Assembly: GCF_031882575.1 (NCBI RefSeq)
Contig: NZ_CP134772.1
Span: 5,530,501 to 5,594,500 of the forward strand
Origin: Pseudomonas sp. VD-NE ins
GTDB taxonomy: Bacteria > Pseudomonadota > Gammaproteobacteria > Pseudomonadales > Pseudomonadaceae
Direction: 5' to 3'
DNA length: 64,000 bases
Shown here: piece after piece, positions 18,927 to 28,751 of the stretch
How the letters are laid out: the number at the start of each line of letters is the position of its first letter
Position numbering within the stretch: the stretch's first letter is position 1
The notes under the pieces: model-generated
The model's database searches: none
What the model was told of the DNA's origin: nothing
What the model saw: the letters and a program-made list of their open reading frames with translations, nothing else
Program-made: the position numbers and the translations under genes

Positions 18927-20170
18927 AAATTGCCATCGTCGGCAGCGGGATCGCCGGGCTGACCTGCGCCTACCTGCTCAATCGCCGCCATGAAGTGACG
19001 GTGTTCGAGGCGGGCGACTGGGTCGGTGGCCACACGCACACCGTGCCGGTGACCGTCGATGGCCGCCAATATGCCGTGGACACCGGGTTCATCGTGTTCA
19101 ACGACTGGACCTACCCGAACTTTATCCGCCTGCTCAGCCAGCTTGGCGTAGCGTTCAAACCGACGGAAATGAGTTTCTCGGTGACCGACCCGGACACCGG
19201 CCTGGAATACAACGGCAACAATCTCAACAGCCTCTTCGCCCAGCGCAGCAACCTGTTGTCGCCGGGGTTCTGGGGTATGTTGCGCGATATTCTGCGTTTC
19301 AATAAAGAAGCCCAGCGCGACCTCGTCGAACTGCGCATCGCCGCCGACACCACCCTCGACGAATACCTCAAGGCCGGCGGTTACGGTGAACGTTTCATCC
19401 TGCATTACATCGTGCCGATGGGCTCGGCGATCTGGTCGATGCCGATGGCGGAAATGCTCAACTTCCCACTGCAGTTTTTTGTGCGGTTCTTCAAGAATCA
19501 TGGGCTGTTGTCGGTCAGTGATCGTCCGCAGTGGCAAGTCATCGAAGGCGGCTCGAGCGCCTATATCGCGCCGCTGACGGCAGCGTTCAAGGAGCGGATT
19601 CGTCTCAATTGCCCGGTAACCCGGGTTGATCGTGACGTGCATGGCGTAGTTATCCACAGCCCGGCAGGCCTCGAACACTTCGATCATGTGGTGTTCGCCT
19701 GCCACAGCGATCAAGCGTTGAAACTGCTGGCGGTGCCGAGCGATGCTGAACGCGCGATCCTCGGCGCCCTGCCCTACGCCGACAACGAAGTGGTGCTGCA
19801 CACCGACACCCGTTTGCTGCCGACACGCAAACTGGCCTGGGCGAGCTGGAATTATCGGCTCAGCGGCGCCGGCCACACCCACGCCGCCGTCACCTACGAC
19901 ATGAACATTCTCCAGGGCATTCAGAGCGACACCACGTTCTGCGTCAGCCTCAATCAGAGCGCCGGCATCAGCCCGGACAAAGTGCTCGCCCGTTACACCT
20001 ACGCCCACCCGCAATTCAGCCTCGCGGCGGTGGCGGCACAAAACCGCTGGGGCGAACTGGATGGCGCGCAGCACACGCATTATTGCGGCGCCTATTGGGC
20101 TAACGGTTTTCATGAGGACGGTGTGGTCAGCGCCTTGCGCGTGGCCGCCGCGTTCGGGGAAACCTTATGA
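18923..20170 (+). CDS. FAD-dependent amine oxidase/desaturase-like flavoprotein
   Basis: 415 aa from the ATG at 18923. 'KIAIVGSGIAGLTCAYLLNR' and 'GDWVGGHTHTVPVTVDGRQY' form the FAD-binding region of the protoporphyrinogen-oxidase/phytoene-desaturase-like group; 'AVDTGFIVFNDWTYPNFIRL' and the C-terminal 'CGAYWANGFHEDGVVSALRV' are typical of the proteins encoded beside CFA-synthase-like genes. It likely oxidises or desaturates a membrane acyl chain. Overlaps the SDR and DUF1365 genes by four bases each. Confidence 0.85.
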   Translation: MKIAIVGSGIAGLTCAYLLNRRHEVTVFEAGDWVGGHTHTVPVTVDGRQYAVDTGFIVFNDWTYPNFIRLLSQLGVAFKPTEMSFSVTDPDTGLEYNGNNLNSLFAQRSNLLSPGFWGMLRDILRFNKEAQRDLVELRIAADTTLDEYLKAGGYGERFILHYIVPMGSAIWSMPMAEMLNFPLQFFVRFFKNHGLLSVSDRPQWQVIEGGSSAYIAPLTAAFKERIRLNCPVTRVDRDVHGVVIHSPAGLEHFDHVVFACHSDQALKLLAVPSDAERAILGALPYADNEVVLHTDTRLLPTRKLAWASWNYRLSGAGHTHAAVTYDMNILQGIQSDTTFCVSLNQSAGISPDKVLARYTYAHPQFSLAAVAAQNRWGELDGAQHTHYCGAYWANGFHEDGVVSALRVAAAFGETL

Positions 20171-20982
20171 ACAGCGCCCTGTACAGCGGCTGGATCGGCC
20201 ATCGGCGCTTCTCGCCGCGCCGCCATGAATTCCGCTACCGGATCGGTTTGCTCTACCTCGATCTCAGTGAACAGGACGCGGTGCTTGCACTGTCGCCACT
20301 GGCCGGACGCAGTCGCTTTGCGCCGTTTTCATTTCGCGAAACCGACTATCTCAAGACTTTTACCAGCCGTGGCATGCGCCTGATCGATGCCGTACGCCAG
20401 CAGGTCGGCATCGCCATCGGCCATGAACCGCAAGGCTCGATCTGCCTGCTGACCCAAGCACGCAGTTGGGGGTTGTCGTTCAATCCGGTGAGTTTCTTTT
20501 ATTGCCACGAGGCCGACGGGCAACTGGCGGCGATTGTCTGCGAAGTCACCAATACGCCGTGGCGCGAGCGTTATCACTACGTGCTGCCAGCACGCACGCC
20601 CGTCGACCTGCAGGATTTTCATCAGCACTTCGCCGTGGCCAAAGCCTTTCACGTTTCACCGTTTTTGCCGCGCGATCTTGAATACCGTATGAGTTTCAGT
20701 CCCGCCGCGCAAAACCTCGGTGTGCACATGGCCGACTGGCAAGGCGAGCACAAACTGTTCGACGCGACGCTCAATCTGCAACGCGAAAGCCTTGATCGCC
20801 ACAGCCTGCACCGTCACTTGCGGCGCTTTCCGTGGATGACCGCAAAAACTGCCTTGGCGATTTACTGGCAGGCGCTGCGCCTGCTGCTCAAACGCGCACC
20901 GCTCTTTGCTCATCAGACTGCCGACGGCAGTTTTCAAACCGCCACTGTGCCTCCCAAGGAGCACCGCCATGAAATCCTCTAG
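20167..20982 (+). CDS. DUF1365 family protein
   Basis: 271 aa: 'YSGWIGHRRFSPRRHEFRYR', 'GLSFNPVSFFYCHEADGQLA' and 'CEVTNTPWRERYHYVLPART' are signatures of DUF1365, a family almost always coupled to the FAD amine oxidase and CFA-like genes. No biochemical activity is established. 'AKAFHVSPFLPRDLEYRMSF' is the conserved core. Start overlaps the preceding stop (ATGA); the next gene begins 14 bases inside its end, so translation of the set is coupled. Confidence 0.88.
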   Translation: MNSALYSGWIGHRRFSPRRHEFRYRIGLLYLDLSEQDAVLALSPLAGRSRFAPFSFRETDYLKTFTSRGMRLIDAVRQQVGIAIGHEPQGSICLLTQARSWGLSFNPVSFFYCHEADGQLAAIVCEVTNTPWRERYHYVLPARTPVDLQDFHQHFAVAKAFHVSPFLPRDLEYRMSFSPAAQNLGVHMADWQGEHKLFDATLNLQRESLDRHSLHRHLRRFPWMTAKTALAIYWQALRLLLKRAPLFAHQTADGSFQTATVPPKEHRHEIL

Positions 20983-22234
20983 TCTGTCGGTCAGTCGGCT
21001 CAGCACCAACGGTTTGACCGGGTCGTTGCTGCGCCGCGGCGTGTTGCGCCAATTGGCGCAGCTCAAACACGGACAATTGCTGGTGGTCGAGGATGGCGAA
21101 CGGCTGATGTTCGGCACGCCGGGCAGTGCCTTGCTCGGGGAAATCCATGTGCTCGACCCGGCCGTCTGGGGCATGGTCGCGGGCAACGGTTCGATTGGTG
21201 CCGGCGAGGCCTTTATTCACGGTTATTGGAGTTCACCGGATCTGACGGCAGTGGTACGCGTATTCGTCAGCAATCTGGACGTGCTCGATGCGATGGAGGG
21301 CGGCCTGGCCCGTCTCGGCCGGCCGTTGGTGCAAGGCTTGCACTGGCTCAACCGCAATACGCGCAAGGGTTCGCAGAAGAACATCGCGGCGCACTACGAC
21401 CTCGGTAACGATCTGTTCGAGCAGTTTCTCGACCCGACCATGATGTATTCGGCGGCGCAGTTCCTTACGCCCGAAGACAGCCTGGAGCAGGCGCAGTTGA
21501 ACAAGCTGGAGCGGATCTGCCAGAAACTCGCGCTCAAACCCGGCGACCATTTGCTGGAAATCGGCACCGGTTGGGGCAGCATGGCGCTCTACGCCGCACA
21601 AAATTACGGTTGCCGCGTCACCACCACGACCCTGTCGAAAGAGCAGTACGCGTTTACCGCGCAACGTATCGAACAACTGGGTTTGCAGGATCAGATCACG
21701 CTGCTGCTCAAGGACTACCGCGACCTCAGCGGCGAATACGACAAACTGGTGTCGATCGAAATGATCGAGGCGGTCGGTCACCGCTTCCTGCCGACCTACT
21801 TCAAACAATGCGCGCACTTGCTCAAGAGCAACGGCCTGATGCTGATCCAGGCGATCACCATCCGCGAGCAGCGCTATGAACAGGCCAAGCGCGGCGTCGA
21901 CTTTATTCAGCGCTACATCTTCCCCGGCGGTGCCCTGCCCTGCGTGCAGAAAATGCTCGAAGTGGTCAGCCGCGACACCGACATGAACCTGCTGCACATG
22001 GAGGATTTCGGCCTGCACTACGCACGAACCCTGCGCCTGTGGCATGAGAATTTTCGTCGCGCCCATGGCCGTTTGAGCGAGTTGGGTTACGACGATTATT
22101 TCCTGCGGCTGTGGGAGTTTTACCTGTGTTACTGCGAGGGCGGCTTCCTCGAACGCACCATTGGCACCGCGCAACTGTTGCTGGCGAAACCGGCCGCGAT
22201 GACCGCGCCGTTGCTCGGACGCTTCGATGCTTGA
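20969..22234 (+). CDS. cyclopropane-fatty-acyl-phospholipid synthase-like methyltransferase
   Basis: 421 aa from the ATG at 20969 behind AAGGAG. SAM-binding motif 'HLLEIGTGWGSMALYAAQNY' near residue 195; 'NIAAHYDLGNDLFEQFLDPT' and 'MMYSAAQFLTPEDSLEQAQL' and 'GGALPCVQKMLEVVSRDT' are the CFA-synthase core. It transfers a methyl(ene) group from SAM to an unsaturated acyl chain of a phospholipid. The additional N-terminal 90 residues resemble those of UfaA1/CfaB paralogues. Within a photo-stress cluster its product may quench singlet oxygen or stiffen the membrane. Confidence 0.88.
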   Translation: MKSSSLSVSRLSTNGLTGSLLRRGVLRQLAQLKHGQLLVVEDGERLMFGTPGSALLGEIHVLDPAVWGMVAGNGSIGAGEAFIHGYWSSPDLTAVVRVFVSNLDVLDAMEGGLARLGRPLVQGLHWLNRNTRKGSQKNIAAHYDLGNDLFEQFLDPTMMYSAAQFLTPEDSLEQAQLNKLERICQKLALKPGDHLLEIGTGWGSMALYAAQNYGCRVTTTTLSKEQYAFTAQRIEQLGLQDQITLLLKDYRDLSGEYDKLVSIEMIEAVGHRFLPTYFKQCAHLLKSNGLMLIQAITIREQRYEQAKRGVDFIQRYIFPGGALPCVQKMLEVVSRDTDMNLLHMEDFGLHYARTLRLWHENFRRAHGRLSELGYDDYFLRLWEFYLCYCEGGFLERTIGTAQLLLAKPAAMTAPLLGRFDA

Positions 22235-22718
22235 GCGTGTCGCCAATGCTGTGCTGTTCCAGATCGGCTGGCTGACCTGCGTGCTCGGCGGCAACAGTTT
22301 GTGGTTACTGGTCGCGTTGGCGGTGCTGGTGATTCATCTGCGCTGGATCAGCAGTTGGGCGGCTGAAGGCCGTTTGATTTTGAGCGTGGTGATTGTCGGC
22401 ACGGCGGTGGACAGTGTGTTGCGTGGTGTCGGGGTGTTCGAGTTTCAGGATCAGTCGCCGCTGATTCCGCTGTGGCTGATGCTGCTCTGGGCACTGCTGG
22501 CGACCACGTTGCGTCATTGCCTGGCATGGAGCGCCCGGCCGTGGTGGCTGGCCAGCGTGCTGGGTGCGGTCGGCGGCGCGTTGTCGTATTACGCTGGCGG
22601 GCGGCTGGCCGGAGTGCAATTTCCCTATGGCGAGTTACCGACATTGATCGGCATCGGCCTGCTCTGGGCGCTGCTGTTTCCGCTGCTGCATGCGATGGCT
22701 CGGCGGCTGGCACACTGA
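22227..22718 (+). CDS. DUF2878 inner-membrane protein
   Basis: 163 aa with about five hydrophobic segments ('VLFQIGWLTCVLGGNSLWLL', 'LILSVVIVGTAVDSVLRGVG', 'LIPLWLMLLWALLATTL', 'WLASVLGAVGGALSYYAGG', 'LIGIGLLWALLFPLL'). Length and the 'YYAGGRLAGVQFP' stretch fit DUF2878, often the last gene of the FAD oxidase/DUF1365/CFA set. It overlaps the CFA-like gene by eight bases. Probably an accessory membrane subunit; role unproven. Confidence 0.8.
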   Translation: MLERVANAVLFQIGWLTCVLGGNSLWLLVALAVLVIHLRWISSWAAEGRLILSVVIVGTAVDSVLRGVGVFEFQDQSPLIPLWLMLLWALLATTLRHCLAWSARPWWLASVLGAVGGALSYYAGGRLAGVQFPYGELPTLIGIGLLWALLFPLLHAMARRLAH

Positions 22719-22770
22719 GCGTCTGTCAGACCTTTCACACGCACGGCGGCGACTGCCTTACACTGCCGCC

Positions 22771-23076
22771 ATGAAAACCATTCCCCACCAGCAAATCACC
22801 GAGCCTGCGGTCACCTGCTCGACCTGCGCGGCGTGCTGTTGCCAGCTCGAAGTGATGCTGATCACCGACACTGGCGTGCCTGATCGCTTTATCGATACCG
22901 ATGAATGGGGCGGCGAAGTGATGTTGCGTCTGGACGACGGCTGGTGCGCGGCGCTGGATCGCGACAGCATGATGTGCACGATCTATGAGAAACGCCCGCT
23001 GATCTGCCGCGAGTTCGAGATGGGCGCGCCGGAGTGCATTGAAGAGCGCAAAGGCATCACCACTGCCTACCGCTGA
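22771..23076 (+). CDS. YkgJ family cysteine-cluster protein
   Basis: 101 aa from the ATG at 22771. Eight cysteines in the YkgJ pattern: 'VTCSTCAACCCQLEV', 'DGWCAALDRDSMMCTIYEKR' and 'LICREFEMGAPECIEE'. The family is thought to bind metal, possibly zinc or an iron-sulfur cluster, but its role is unknown. It follows the DUF2878 gene by 52 bases on the same strand and could be read from the same transcript, though a separate start is equally possible. A REPIN lies downstream. Confidence 0.82.
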   Translation: MKTIPHQQITEPAVTCSTCAACCCQLEVMLITDTGVPDRFIDTDEWGGEVMLRLDDGWCAALDRDSMMCTIYEKRPLICREFEMGAPECIEERKGITTAYR

Positions 23077-23098
23077 TTTTTGAGCTCACTGAAAACAA

Positions 23099-23190
23099 CT
23101 GTGGGAGCGAGCTTGCTCGCGAAAGCGGTCTTTCATTCAACATCATCGTTGAATATGAAATAGCTTTCGCGAGCAAGCTCGCTCCCACAG
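23099..23190. repeat. REPIN, family B
   Basis: Arms ACTGTGGGAGCGAGCTTGCT... and ...AGCAAGCTCGCTCCCACAG around TTTCATTCAACATCATCGTTG. Lies in the gap between the convergent YkgJ-like and pagL genes. Confidence 0.92.
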
Positions 23191-23208
23191 GGGTCAAGCG
23201 TTTAGCAG

Positions 23209-23727
23209 TTATAGCGGCATTGTGTAATGCAGCGAATAACTTTCTACACCGTCGTTGCTGCTGGCCAGGCCGGCGTTGGAATAGTGCGTCGCACGAATCC
23301 CGACTTCATGCCCGCCATTGAAACGCAGACCAAAACCGAAGCGGTCTTCAAACTGGAAAGAGCCGCCGAGATTGTTGGATTCGTACTTGGTATTGGAGAA
23401 AGCCGCGACACCAATCCCCGCCTCCACATACGGTTTGACCGATTGACCGGCAAACTCGTAAACAAATACCGGCGAGAAAGACAGGCTGTTGTTGCTGGAG
23501 GTCTTGTCACCTTCCCAGTAGGTGTAAGCCCCGCTCCAGTAACCGGTCAGACGACCGACGTCACTTTGCAGCCAGCTCTTGTCCCAGTCGAAATTCATGC
23601 CCAAGCGGTACGTCATGGTCGAATCGCTGGTGGCCCCCACCGCGAACTCCACACCGGCCGCTTGTGCAGTAATACTTTGCCCCATCAGTGCGGCCGCAAT
23701 CGCGGCCAAGCAGAATAGTCGCTTCAC
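23209..23727 (-). CDS. pagL: lipid A 3-O-deacylase PagL
   Basis: 172 aa. 'MKRLFCLAAIAAALMGQSIT' plus 'AQA' is a Sec signal; the mature protein is an eight-stranded outer-membrane barrel by family. The catalytic triad region is present: 'EVGIRATHYSNAGL' (His and Ser) and 'NDGVESYSLHY' (Glu), and the protein ends in an aromatic strand 'SLHYTMPL'. It removes the 3-O-acyl chain of lipid A. In P. aeruginosa the gene has the same neighbour murI. It is followed by a REPIN and has its own likely promoter in the 112-base gap before murI. Confidence 0.88.
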   Translation of the reverse strand: MKRLFCLAAIAAALMGQSITAQAAGVEFAVGATSDSTMTYRLGMNFDWDKSWLQSDVGRLTGYWSGAYTYWEGDKTSSNNSLSFSPVFVYEFAGQSVKPYVEAGIGVAAFSNTKYESNNLGGSFQFEDRFGFGLRFNGGHEVGIRATHYSNAGLASSNDGVESYSLHYTMPL

Positions 23728-23839
23728 GTTGAAACTTCCTTTTCCGGAACGATCGTTTGGTTTTCTAGATAACTCATCGCTATAGAAGCTAGCGCCTGCT
23801 CAGAAGTTCAGCTGAAGTTTTAGTTATTTCACAATTTTT

Positions 23840-24631
23840 TTACAAGCTGAAGTTTTGCACTTCGTCGGCAATCTGCCCCAGTAACGGCAGGATGTTTTTG
23901 AAGTACGCAGGATCGGCGCTGGTCCAGAATCTGACCGGCTGGTTCGGGCCGGCAGCGAGCAAATCGCGCTCCGCCAAAAGCCGCTGAAGTTGCCGTGCTA
24001 CAGCCGCGCCGGTATCGATCAGGCTGATGTCCGCAGGGAGCATCGACTTGAGCATCGGCTTGAGAAAGGGATAGTGGGTGCAGCCCAGAATGATCGTGTC
24101 GCAACCGCTGGCCAACAGTGGCTCGACATAACCTTGCAGCAACTGGCGCAACTCGGCGCTGTGCAGATCGCCGCTTTCAATCAGCTCGACCAGGCCGGGG
24201 CATGGCTGGGTGATCACACGCACGTCAGTGGCAAAGCGATCAAGCAAAGCGGCGAACTTGGCGCTCTGCAACGTACCGGTAGTGGCGAGGACGCCGACCA
24301 CACCGCTGCGGGTCGCGGCAGCGGCAGGTTTGACCGCAGGCTCCATACCGACAAGCGGCCAGTCGGGAAAATCACTGCGTAGATCGGCAACACCCGCGAC
24401 CGTCGCGGTATTGCACGCGATGACCAAGGCCTTGGCGCCTTGCTCGCGGAAAAACCCGGCCATCACGTTGCAACGCTGGCGAATGAACTCCGGGGTTTTC
24501 TCGCCGTAGGGAATGTGCCCGCAATCGGCGACATAGAGCAGCGATTCGTTGGGCAGCAAACGCTGGATTTCCGCCAGCACCGACAAGCCGCCGACGCCGG
24601 AGTCGAACACGCCGATCGGCGCTTCACGCAT
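23840..24631 (-). CDS. murI: glutamate racemase
   Basis: 263 aa from the ATG at 24631 ('[20 protein letters not shown]'); the longer frame overlaps moeB too far. Both catalytic cysteines are present, '[12 protein letters not shown]' near residue 72 and '[14 protein letters not shown]' near 183. It supplies D-glutamate for peptidoglycan. It overlaps moeB by eight bases at the end of the hemA-prfA-prmC-moeB-murI operon. Confidence 0.96.
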   Translation of the reverse strand: MREAPIGVFDSGVGGLSVLAEIQRLLPNESLLYVADCGHIPYGEKTPEFIRQRCNVMAGFFREQGAKALVIACNTATVAGVADLRSDFPDWPLVGMEPAVKPAAAATRSGVVGVLATTGTLQSAKFAALLDRFATDVRVITQPCPGLVELIESGDLHSAELRQLLQGYVEPLLASGCDTIILGCTHYPFLKPMLKSMLPADISLIDTGAAVARQLQRLLAERDLLAAGPNQPVRFWTSADPAYFKNILPLLGQIADEVQNFSL

Positions 24632-25379
24632 GGCGCGAACCACAGACGCTGCACCCCGGATCGCGCTTGACGCGCAGTTCACGGAAACGCGAACCGAGGG
24701 CATCGATCAGCAGCAAGCGGCCAATCAGCGGCTCACCGAATCCGACCAATACTTTCAACGCTTCCAGCGCCTGAAGACTGCCGACCAGGCCGACCAGCGG
24801 CCCGACCACACCGGCCTCGCTGCAAGTCAGTTCGGCTTCGCTGCCGTGCCCGTATAAACAGTGGTAGCACGGGCTCTCGGCACGACGCGGGTCGAACACC
24901 GACAACTGCCCTTCCAGACGAATCGCCGCGCCGCTGACCAAAGGTTTGCACGCCGCCACACACGCAGCGTTGACCGCTTCGCGGGTGGAGAAATTATCGG
25001 AACAGTCGAGCACCAGATCCACCGCCGCCACGGCAGCCGCGAGAGAGTCTTCGTCCAGTGCCTGACGATGGGCGATCAATTGAATCTCTGGGTTGATCGC
25101 GCCCAGACGCTTGAGCGCCGAGTCGACCTTGCTCATGCCGACGCTGTCGGTGTCGTGAATGATCTGGCGTTGCAGGTTGGTCAGGTCGACGGTATCGAAA
25201 TCCGCCAGATGCAATTGGCCGACACCGGCCGCCGCCAGATACAGCGCCACCGGCGCACCAAGGCCGCCGAGACCAACGATCAGCACGCGACTGTCCTTGA
25301 GCTTCAATTGCCCGTCGATGTCGATGTGTTGCAGCAGAATCTGCCGGCTGTAGCGCAGCAATTCCTGATCATTCAGCAC
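24624..25379 (-). CDS. moeB: MoeB-like adenylyltransferase (ThiF/MoeB/HesA family)
   Basis: 251 aa. ATP-binding '[20 protein letters not shown]' and '[20 protein letters not shown]', zinc ligands in two CxxC pairs ('CYHC' near 177 and 'CSVC' near 245), and '[20 protein letters not shown]'. It adenylates the C terminus of MoaD in molybdopterin synthesis. The gene sits in the operon between prmC and murI, as in other pseudomonads; overlaps both neighbours slightly. Confidence 0.93.
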   Translation of the reverse strand: MLNDQELLRYSRQILLQHIDIDGQLKLKDSRVLIVGLGGLGAPVALYLAAAGVGQLHLADFDTVDLTNLQRQIIHDTDSVGMSKVDSALKRLGAINPEIQLIAHRQALDEDSLAAAVAAVDLVLDCSDNFSTREAVNAACVAACKPLVSGAAIRLEGQLSVFDPRRAESPCYHCLYGHGSEAELTCSEAGVVGPLVGLVGSLQALEALKVLVGFGEPLIGRLLLIDALGSRFRELRVKRDPGCSVCGSRHA

Positions 25380-26203
25380 GGCAGGCGCCCCAGACTGATG
25401 CGTTGATGACCGCCCAGATCGGTGCGGCTGTGGACTTCTTCAAAACCGCGCGTCAGCAACAGATCGCGCACGGCTTCGGCTTGATCATAGCCGTGTTCGA
25501 GCATCAGCCAGCCAGCGGCCTCCAGATGCTCCGGGGCCTGGGCGACGATCAGACGCAGATCGTCGAGCCCGTCTTCACCGGCGACCAATGCGCTGGTCGG
25601 CTCGAAGCGCACATCGCCTTCGACCAGATGCGGATCGGCGGCAGCAATGTACGGCGGGTTGCTGATGATTAACTGAAAACGCTGACCTTCCAGCGCGCTG
25701 AACCAATGGCTGCTCAGCACCGTGGCATTGTTCAGATGCAGGCGCTGCCGATTGCGCTCGGCCAAGGCTACGGCTTCGAGTACGCGATCTACCGCAGTGA
25801 CTTTCCATGCCGGACGCTCGCTGGCCAAGGCCAGGGCAATCGCACCGCTGCCGGTGCCAAGGTCGAGCACTTTGGCTGGAGTCGCGGGCAGCAATTCCAG
25901 CGCCGCTTCCACCAGCAATTCAGTGTCCGGGCGCGGGATCAGCGTGTGTGGCGCGACTTCCAGATCGAGTTTCCAGAAACCCTGCTGCCCGAGAATGTAG
26001 GCCACCGGCTCACCGCCACGACGCCGTTGCAGGTATTCGGCAAAGGTCAGTGCCGCTTCACTCGGCACGATGCGCTCGGGCCAGGTGTGCAAAAAGCTGC
26101 GCGACTTGCCCAGCGCCGCGGCGAGAAGCAATTCAGCGTCCAGGCGCGCGGTGGGCGAGTCCGGCAGTTCGGCGGCGCGCAACAGGCTGGCAATGATGGT
26201 CAT
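25373..26203 (-). CDS. prmC: peptide chain release factor N(5)-glutamine methyltransferase
   Basis: 276 aa. SAM motif 'VLDLGTGSGAIALALASERP' near residue 115 and the catalytic NPPY in 'LIISNPPYIAAADPHL' near residue 185. It methylates the Gln of the GGQ motif in release factors; its substrate PrfA is encoded immediately upstream with no spacing. 'IPRPDTELLVEAALELL' is the conserved release-factor-contact segment. Confidence 0.96.
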   Translation of the reverse strand: MTIIASLLRAAELPDSPTARLDAELLLAAALGKSRSFLHTWPERIVPSEAALTFAEYLQRRRGGEPVAYILGQQGFWKLDLEVAPHTLIPRPDTELLVEAALELLPATPAKVLDLGTGSGAIALALASERPAWKVTAVDRVLEAVALAERNRQRLHLNNATVLSSHWFSALEGQRFQLIISNPPYIAAADPHLVEGDVRFEPTSALVAGEDGLDDLRLIVAQAPEHLEAAGWLMLEHGYDQAEAVRDLLLTRGFEEVHSRTDLGGHQRISLGRLPC

Positions 26204-27286
26204 TTATTCACCTATCGCTGCAAGTTGGTCAGCCTGGTATTCGGCCAGCAATGGCTCGATCACCGCTTCAACGCCACCGGCAAGAATTTCGTCAAGGGAG
26301 TACAGGGTCAGGTTGACGCGATGGTCGGTGACCCGGCCCTGGGCAAAGTTGTAGGTGCGGATACGTTCGGAACGGTCGCCCGAGCCAACCAGCAATTTAC
26401 GCTCGCTGGCGATCGCGTTGGCCGCCGCTGCGGTTTGCTGATCGTTGAGTTTGGCCGACAGCCAGGCCATCGCCCGAGCGCGGTTCTTGTGCTGGGAACG
26501 TTCTTCCTGACACTCGACGACGGTGCCGGTCGGTATGTGCGTGATGCGGATCGCCGAGTCGGTGGTGTTGACGTGCTGACCACCGGCCCCGGAGGAGCGG
26601 AACGTGTCGACGCGCAAATCCGCCGGGTTGATCTCGATGGCTTCGCGCTCGTCCGGCTCGGGCAACACCGCCACGGTGCAGGCCGAAGTGTGGATACGGC
26701 CCTGGGATTCGGTAGCGGGTACACGCTGTACGCGGTGCGCGCCTGATTCGAATTTCAGCTTGCCGTAAACATTGTCGCCTTCGATGCGCGCGATGACTTC
26801 TTTATAGCCACCGTGTTCGCCTTCGTTTGCCGAAAGAATCTCGACCCGCCAGCCGCGACGCTCGGCGTAACGCGAGTACATGCGGAACAGGTCGCCGGAG
26901 AAGATCGCCGCCTCGTCGCCACCGGTGCCGGCGCGAATTTCGAGGAAGACGTTGCGGCCGTCATTCGGATCCTTGGGCAGCAACATGCGTTGCAGGTCGG
27001 CTTCCAGGGTTATCAGCAATTCCTTGGCTTCGCGGACTTCTTCCACGGCCATTTCACGCATGTCCGGGTCGCTGTCCTTGAGCAGCGCCTGCGCGCCTTC
27101 AAGATCGCTTTGTACGCCGAGCAGCTTTTTATAGCCTTGTACCACCGGCTCGAGTTCGGCGTATTCCTTGGAATAAGCGCGGAATTTGGCCTGATCGGCA
27201 ATGACTTCGCCGTCGCCGAGCAGCGCGGTCAGTTCCTCGAAACGGTCCTGGAGGATGTCCAGCTTATTGAGCAGTGACGCTTTCAT
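26204..27286 (-). CDS. prfA: peptide chain release factor 1
   Basis: 360 aa, standard. The codon-recognition PAT tripeptide is in '[14 protein letters not shown]' near residue 186, and the GGQ in '[16 protein letters not shown]' near 233. It ends translation at UAA and UAG. Overlaps hemA by four bases and abuts prmC exactly, so enzyme and substrate are translated from one message. Confidence 0.98.
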   Translation of the reverse strand: MKASLLNKLDILQDRFEELTALLGDGEVIADQAKFRAYSKEYAELEPVVQGYKKLLGVQSDLEGAQALLKDSDPDMREMAVEEVREAKELLITLEADLQRMLLPKDPNDGRNVFLEIRAGTGGDEAAIFSGDLFRMYSRYAERRGWRVEILSANEGEHGGYKEVIARIEGDNVYGKLKFESGAHRVQRVPATESQGRIHTSACTVAVLPEPDEREAIEINPADLRVDTFRSSGAGGQHVNTTDSAIRITHIPTGTVVECQEERSQHKNRARAMAWLSAKLNDQQTAAAANAIASERKLLVGSGDRSERIRTYNFAQGRVTDHRVNLTLYSLDEILAGGVEAVIEPLLAEYQADQLAAIGE

Positions 27287-28569
27287 TGCGGTTTTTTATC
27301 CGAAAAGCTATCCGGTGAGCCCTCGAGGGCAAAGAGTTCCTGGGCCATGGCCAGCGCATCGAGGCGGCCTTCGGCAGAAAGCTTTTTCAATTGCACGCTG
27401 GGCGCATGCAACAGTTTATTGGTCAGGCCACGGGCCAGTTGCCCGAGCACGTCTTCGGCGTTGCCGCCGTTGGCCAGCAGACGCAGGGCCTTTTGCAGCT
27501 CTTCGTCGCGCAGGCGTTCGCTCTGTTGACGATAAGCCTTGAGCACGTCGACCGCCGCCAGCTCACGCAGGCGCACCATGAAATCGTCAGCGCCGACCGA
27601 AACCATTTCTTCCGCCGCTTGGGCTGCGCCCTGGCGACTCTTGAGGTTCTCGGCGACCACTTCGTGGAGATCGTCGACGCTGTAGAGGTAAACGTCGTCC
27701 AACTCGCCGACTTCCGGCTCGATATCGCGGGGAACGGCGATGTCGACCATGAAGATCGGTTTGTGTTTGCGCAGCTTCAATGCACTCTCGACCGCGCCCT
27801 TGCCAAGAATCGGCAACTGACTGGCGGTCGAACTGATAACGATATCGCTGCGTACCAGTTCTGCCGGGATGTCCGACAGCAACACCGCGTGGGCGCCGAA
27901 CTGTTCGGCCAGCAAACTGGCGCGTTCCAGCGTGCGGTTGGCGACGACGATGCGCTTGACCCCCAGCTCGTGCAAATGGCGGGCGACCAAAGTAATGGTC
28001 TCGCCGGCGCCGATCAGCAAAGCCTGACTACGCTGCAAATCACTGAAAATCTGTTTCGCCAGGCTGACGGCGGCAAACGCCACCGATACCGGGTTTTCAC
28101 CGATGGCGGTGTCGGTGCGCACCTGTTTGGCGGCATTGAACGTTGCCTGAAACAGTCGCCCCAACAGCGGGCCGATGGTGCCGGCCTCGCGGGCCACGGC
28201 GTAGGCCGACTTCATCTGACCGAGAATCTGCGGTTCGCCCAGCACCAGCGAGTCGAGCCCGGAGGCGACGCGCATCATGTGACGAACTGCCGCATCATCT
28301 TCATGCACATAAGCACTCGCGCGCAGCTCATCGAGGCTTAAATGGTGATAGTCGGCCAGCCAGCGCAACACGATATCGGCAGAAAGCTGATCCTGTTCTA
28401 TATAAAGCTCACTGCGATTGCAGGTGGAGAGGATCGCAGCTTCGCGGCTGTCGGTCAGTCGGCAGAGCTGCTGCAAGGCCTCCACCAGCTGTTCAGGAGT
28501 AAAAGCCACGCGCTCGCGGACGTCTACTGACGCAGTCTTGTGGTTGATACCGAGTGCAAGGAAGGCCAT
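27283..28569 (-). CDS. hemA: glutamyl-tRNA reductase
   Basis: 428 aa. '[20 protein letters not shown]' at the N terminus, the catalytic Cys in '[16 protein letters not shown]' near residue 50, the NADPH-binding '[20 protein letters not shown]' near 190 and a C-terminal dimer domain. First enzyme of tetrapyrrole synthesis from glutamyl-tRNA. It heads the minus-strand operon and is divergent from the TPR/lolB/ispE operon. Confidence 0.97.
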   Translation of the reverse strand: MAFLALGINHKTASVDVRERVAFTPEQLVEALQQLCRLTDSREAAILSTCNRSELYIEQDQLSADIVLRWLADYHHLSLDELRASAYVHEDDAAVRHMMRVASGLDSLVLGEPQILGQMKSAYAVAREAGTIGPLLGRLFQATFNAAKQVRTDTAIGENPVSVAFAAVSLAKQIFSDLQRSQALLIGAGETITLVARHLHELGVKRIVVANRTLERASLLAEQFGAHAVLLSDIPAELVRSDIVISSTASQLPILGKGAVESALKLRKHKPIFMVDIAVPRDIEPEVGELDDVYLYSVDDLHEVVAENLKSRQGAAQAAEEMVSVGADDFMVRLRELAAVDVLKAYRQQSERLRDEELQKALRLLANGGNAEDVLGQLARGLTNKLLHAPSVQLKKLSAEGRLDALAMAQELFALEGSPDSFSDKKPQ

Positions 28570-28751
28570 TCAAGGTCGCTGATGGTGACGTGAAGCCGGC
28601 AATTGTCCTACTTCGAAAGATTCAGAACAACTACCGCTGACTATTGTCCCAATCGTCAGTCCCTATAATGGGCACAATTGAGTCTCGGTTATGTTTGGCC
28701 GAAGGCTTGTGTCATGATGATCCGACCGCAGGTTAGTCGTCCTCTTCCTAT
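28570..28751. promoter_or_regulatory. divergent promoter region hemA / TPR-lolB operon
   Basis: 182-base gap between oppositely directed genes. On the plus strand TATAAT (28664-28669) is a clear -10, but no strong -35 sits at the right distance (TTGTCC at 28644 is 14 bases away). No clear hemA promoter was located. Confidence 0.4.

Noticed and set aside
18623-20113. 496-codon antisense frame over the SDR and FAD oxidase genes
   Set aside because: Both plus-strand genes carry clear cofactor motifs and overlap by ATGA; the antisense product has no motif.
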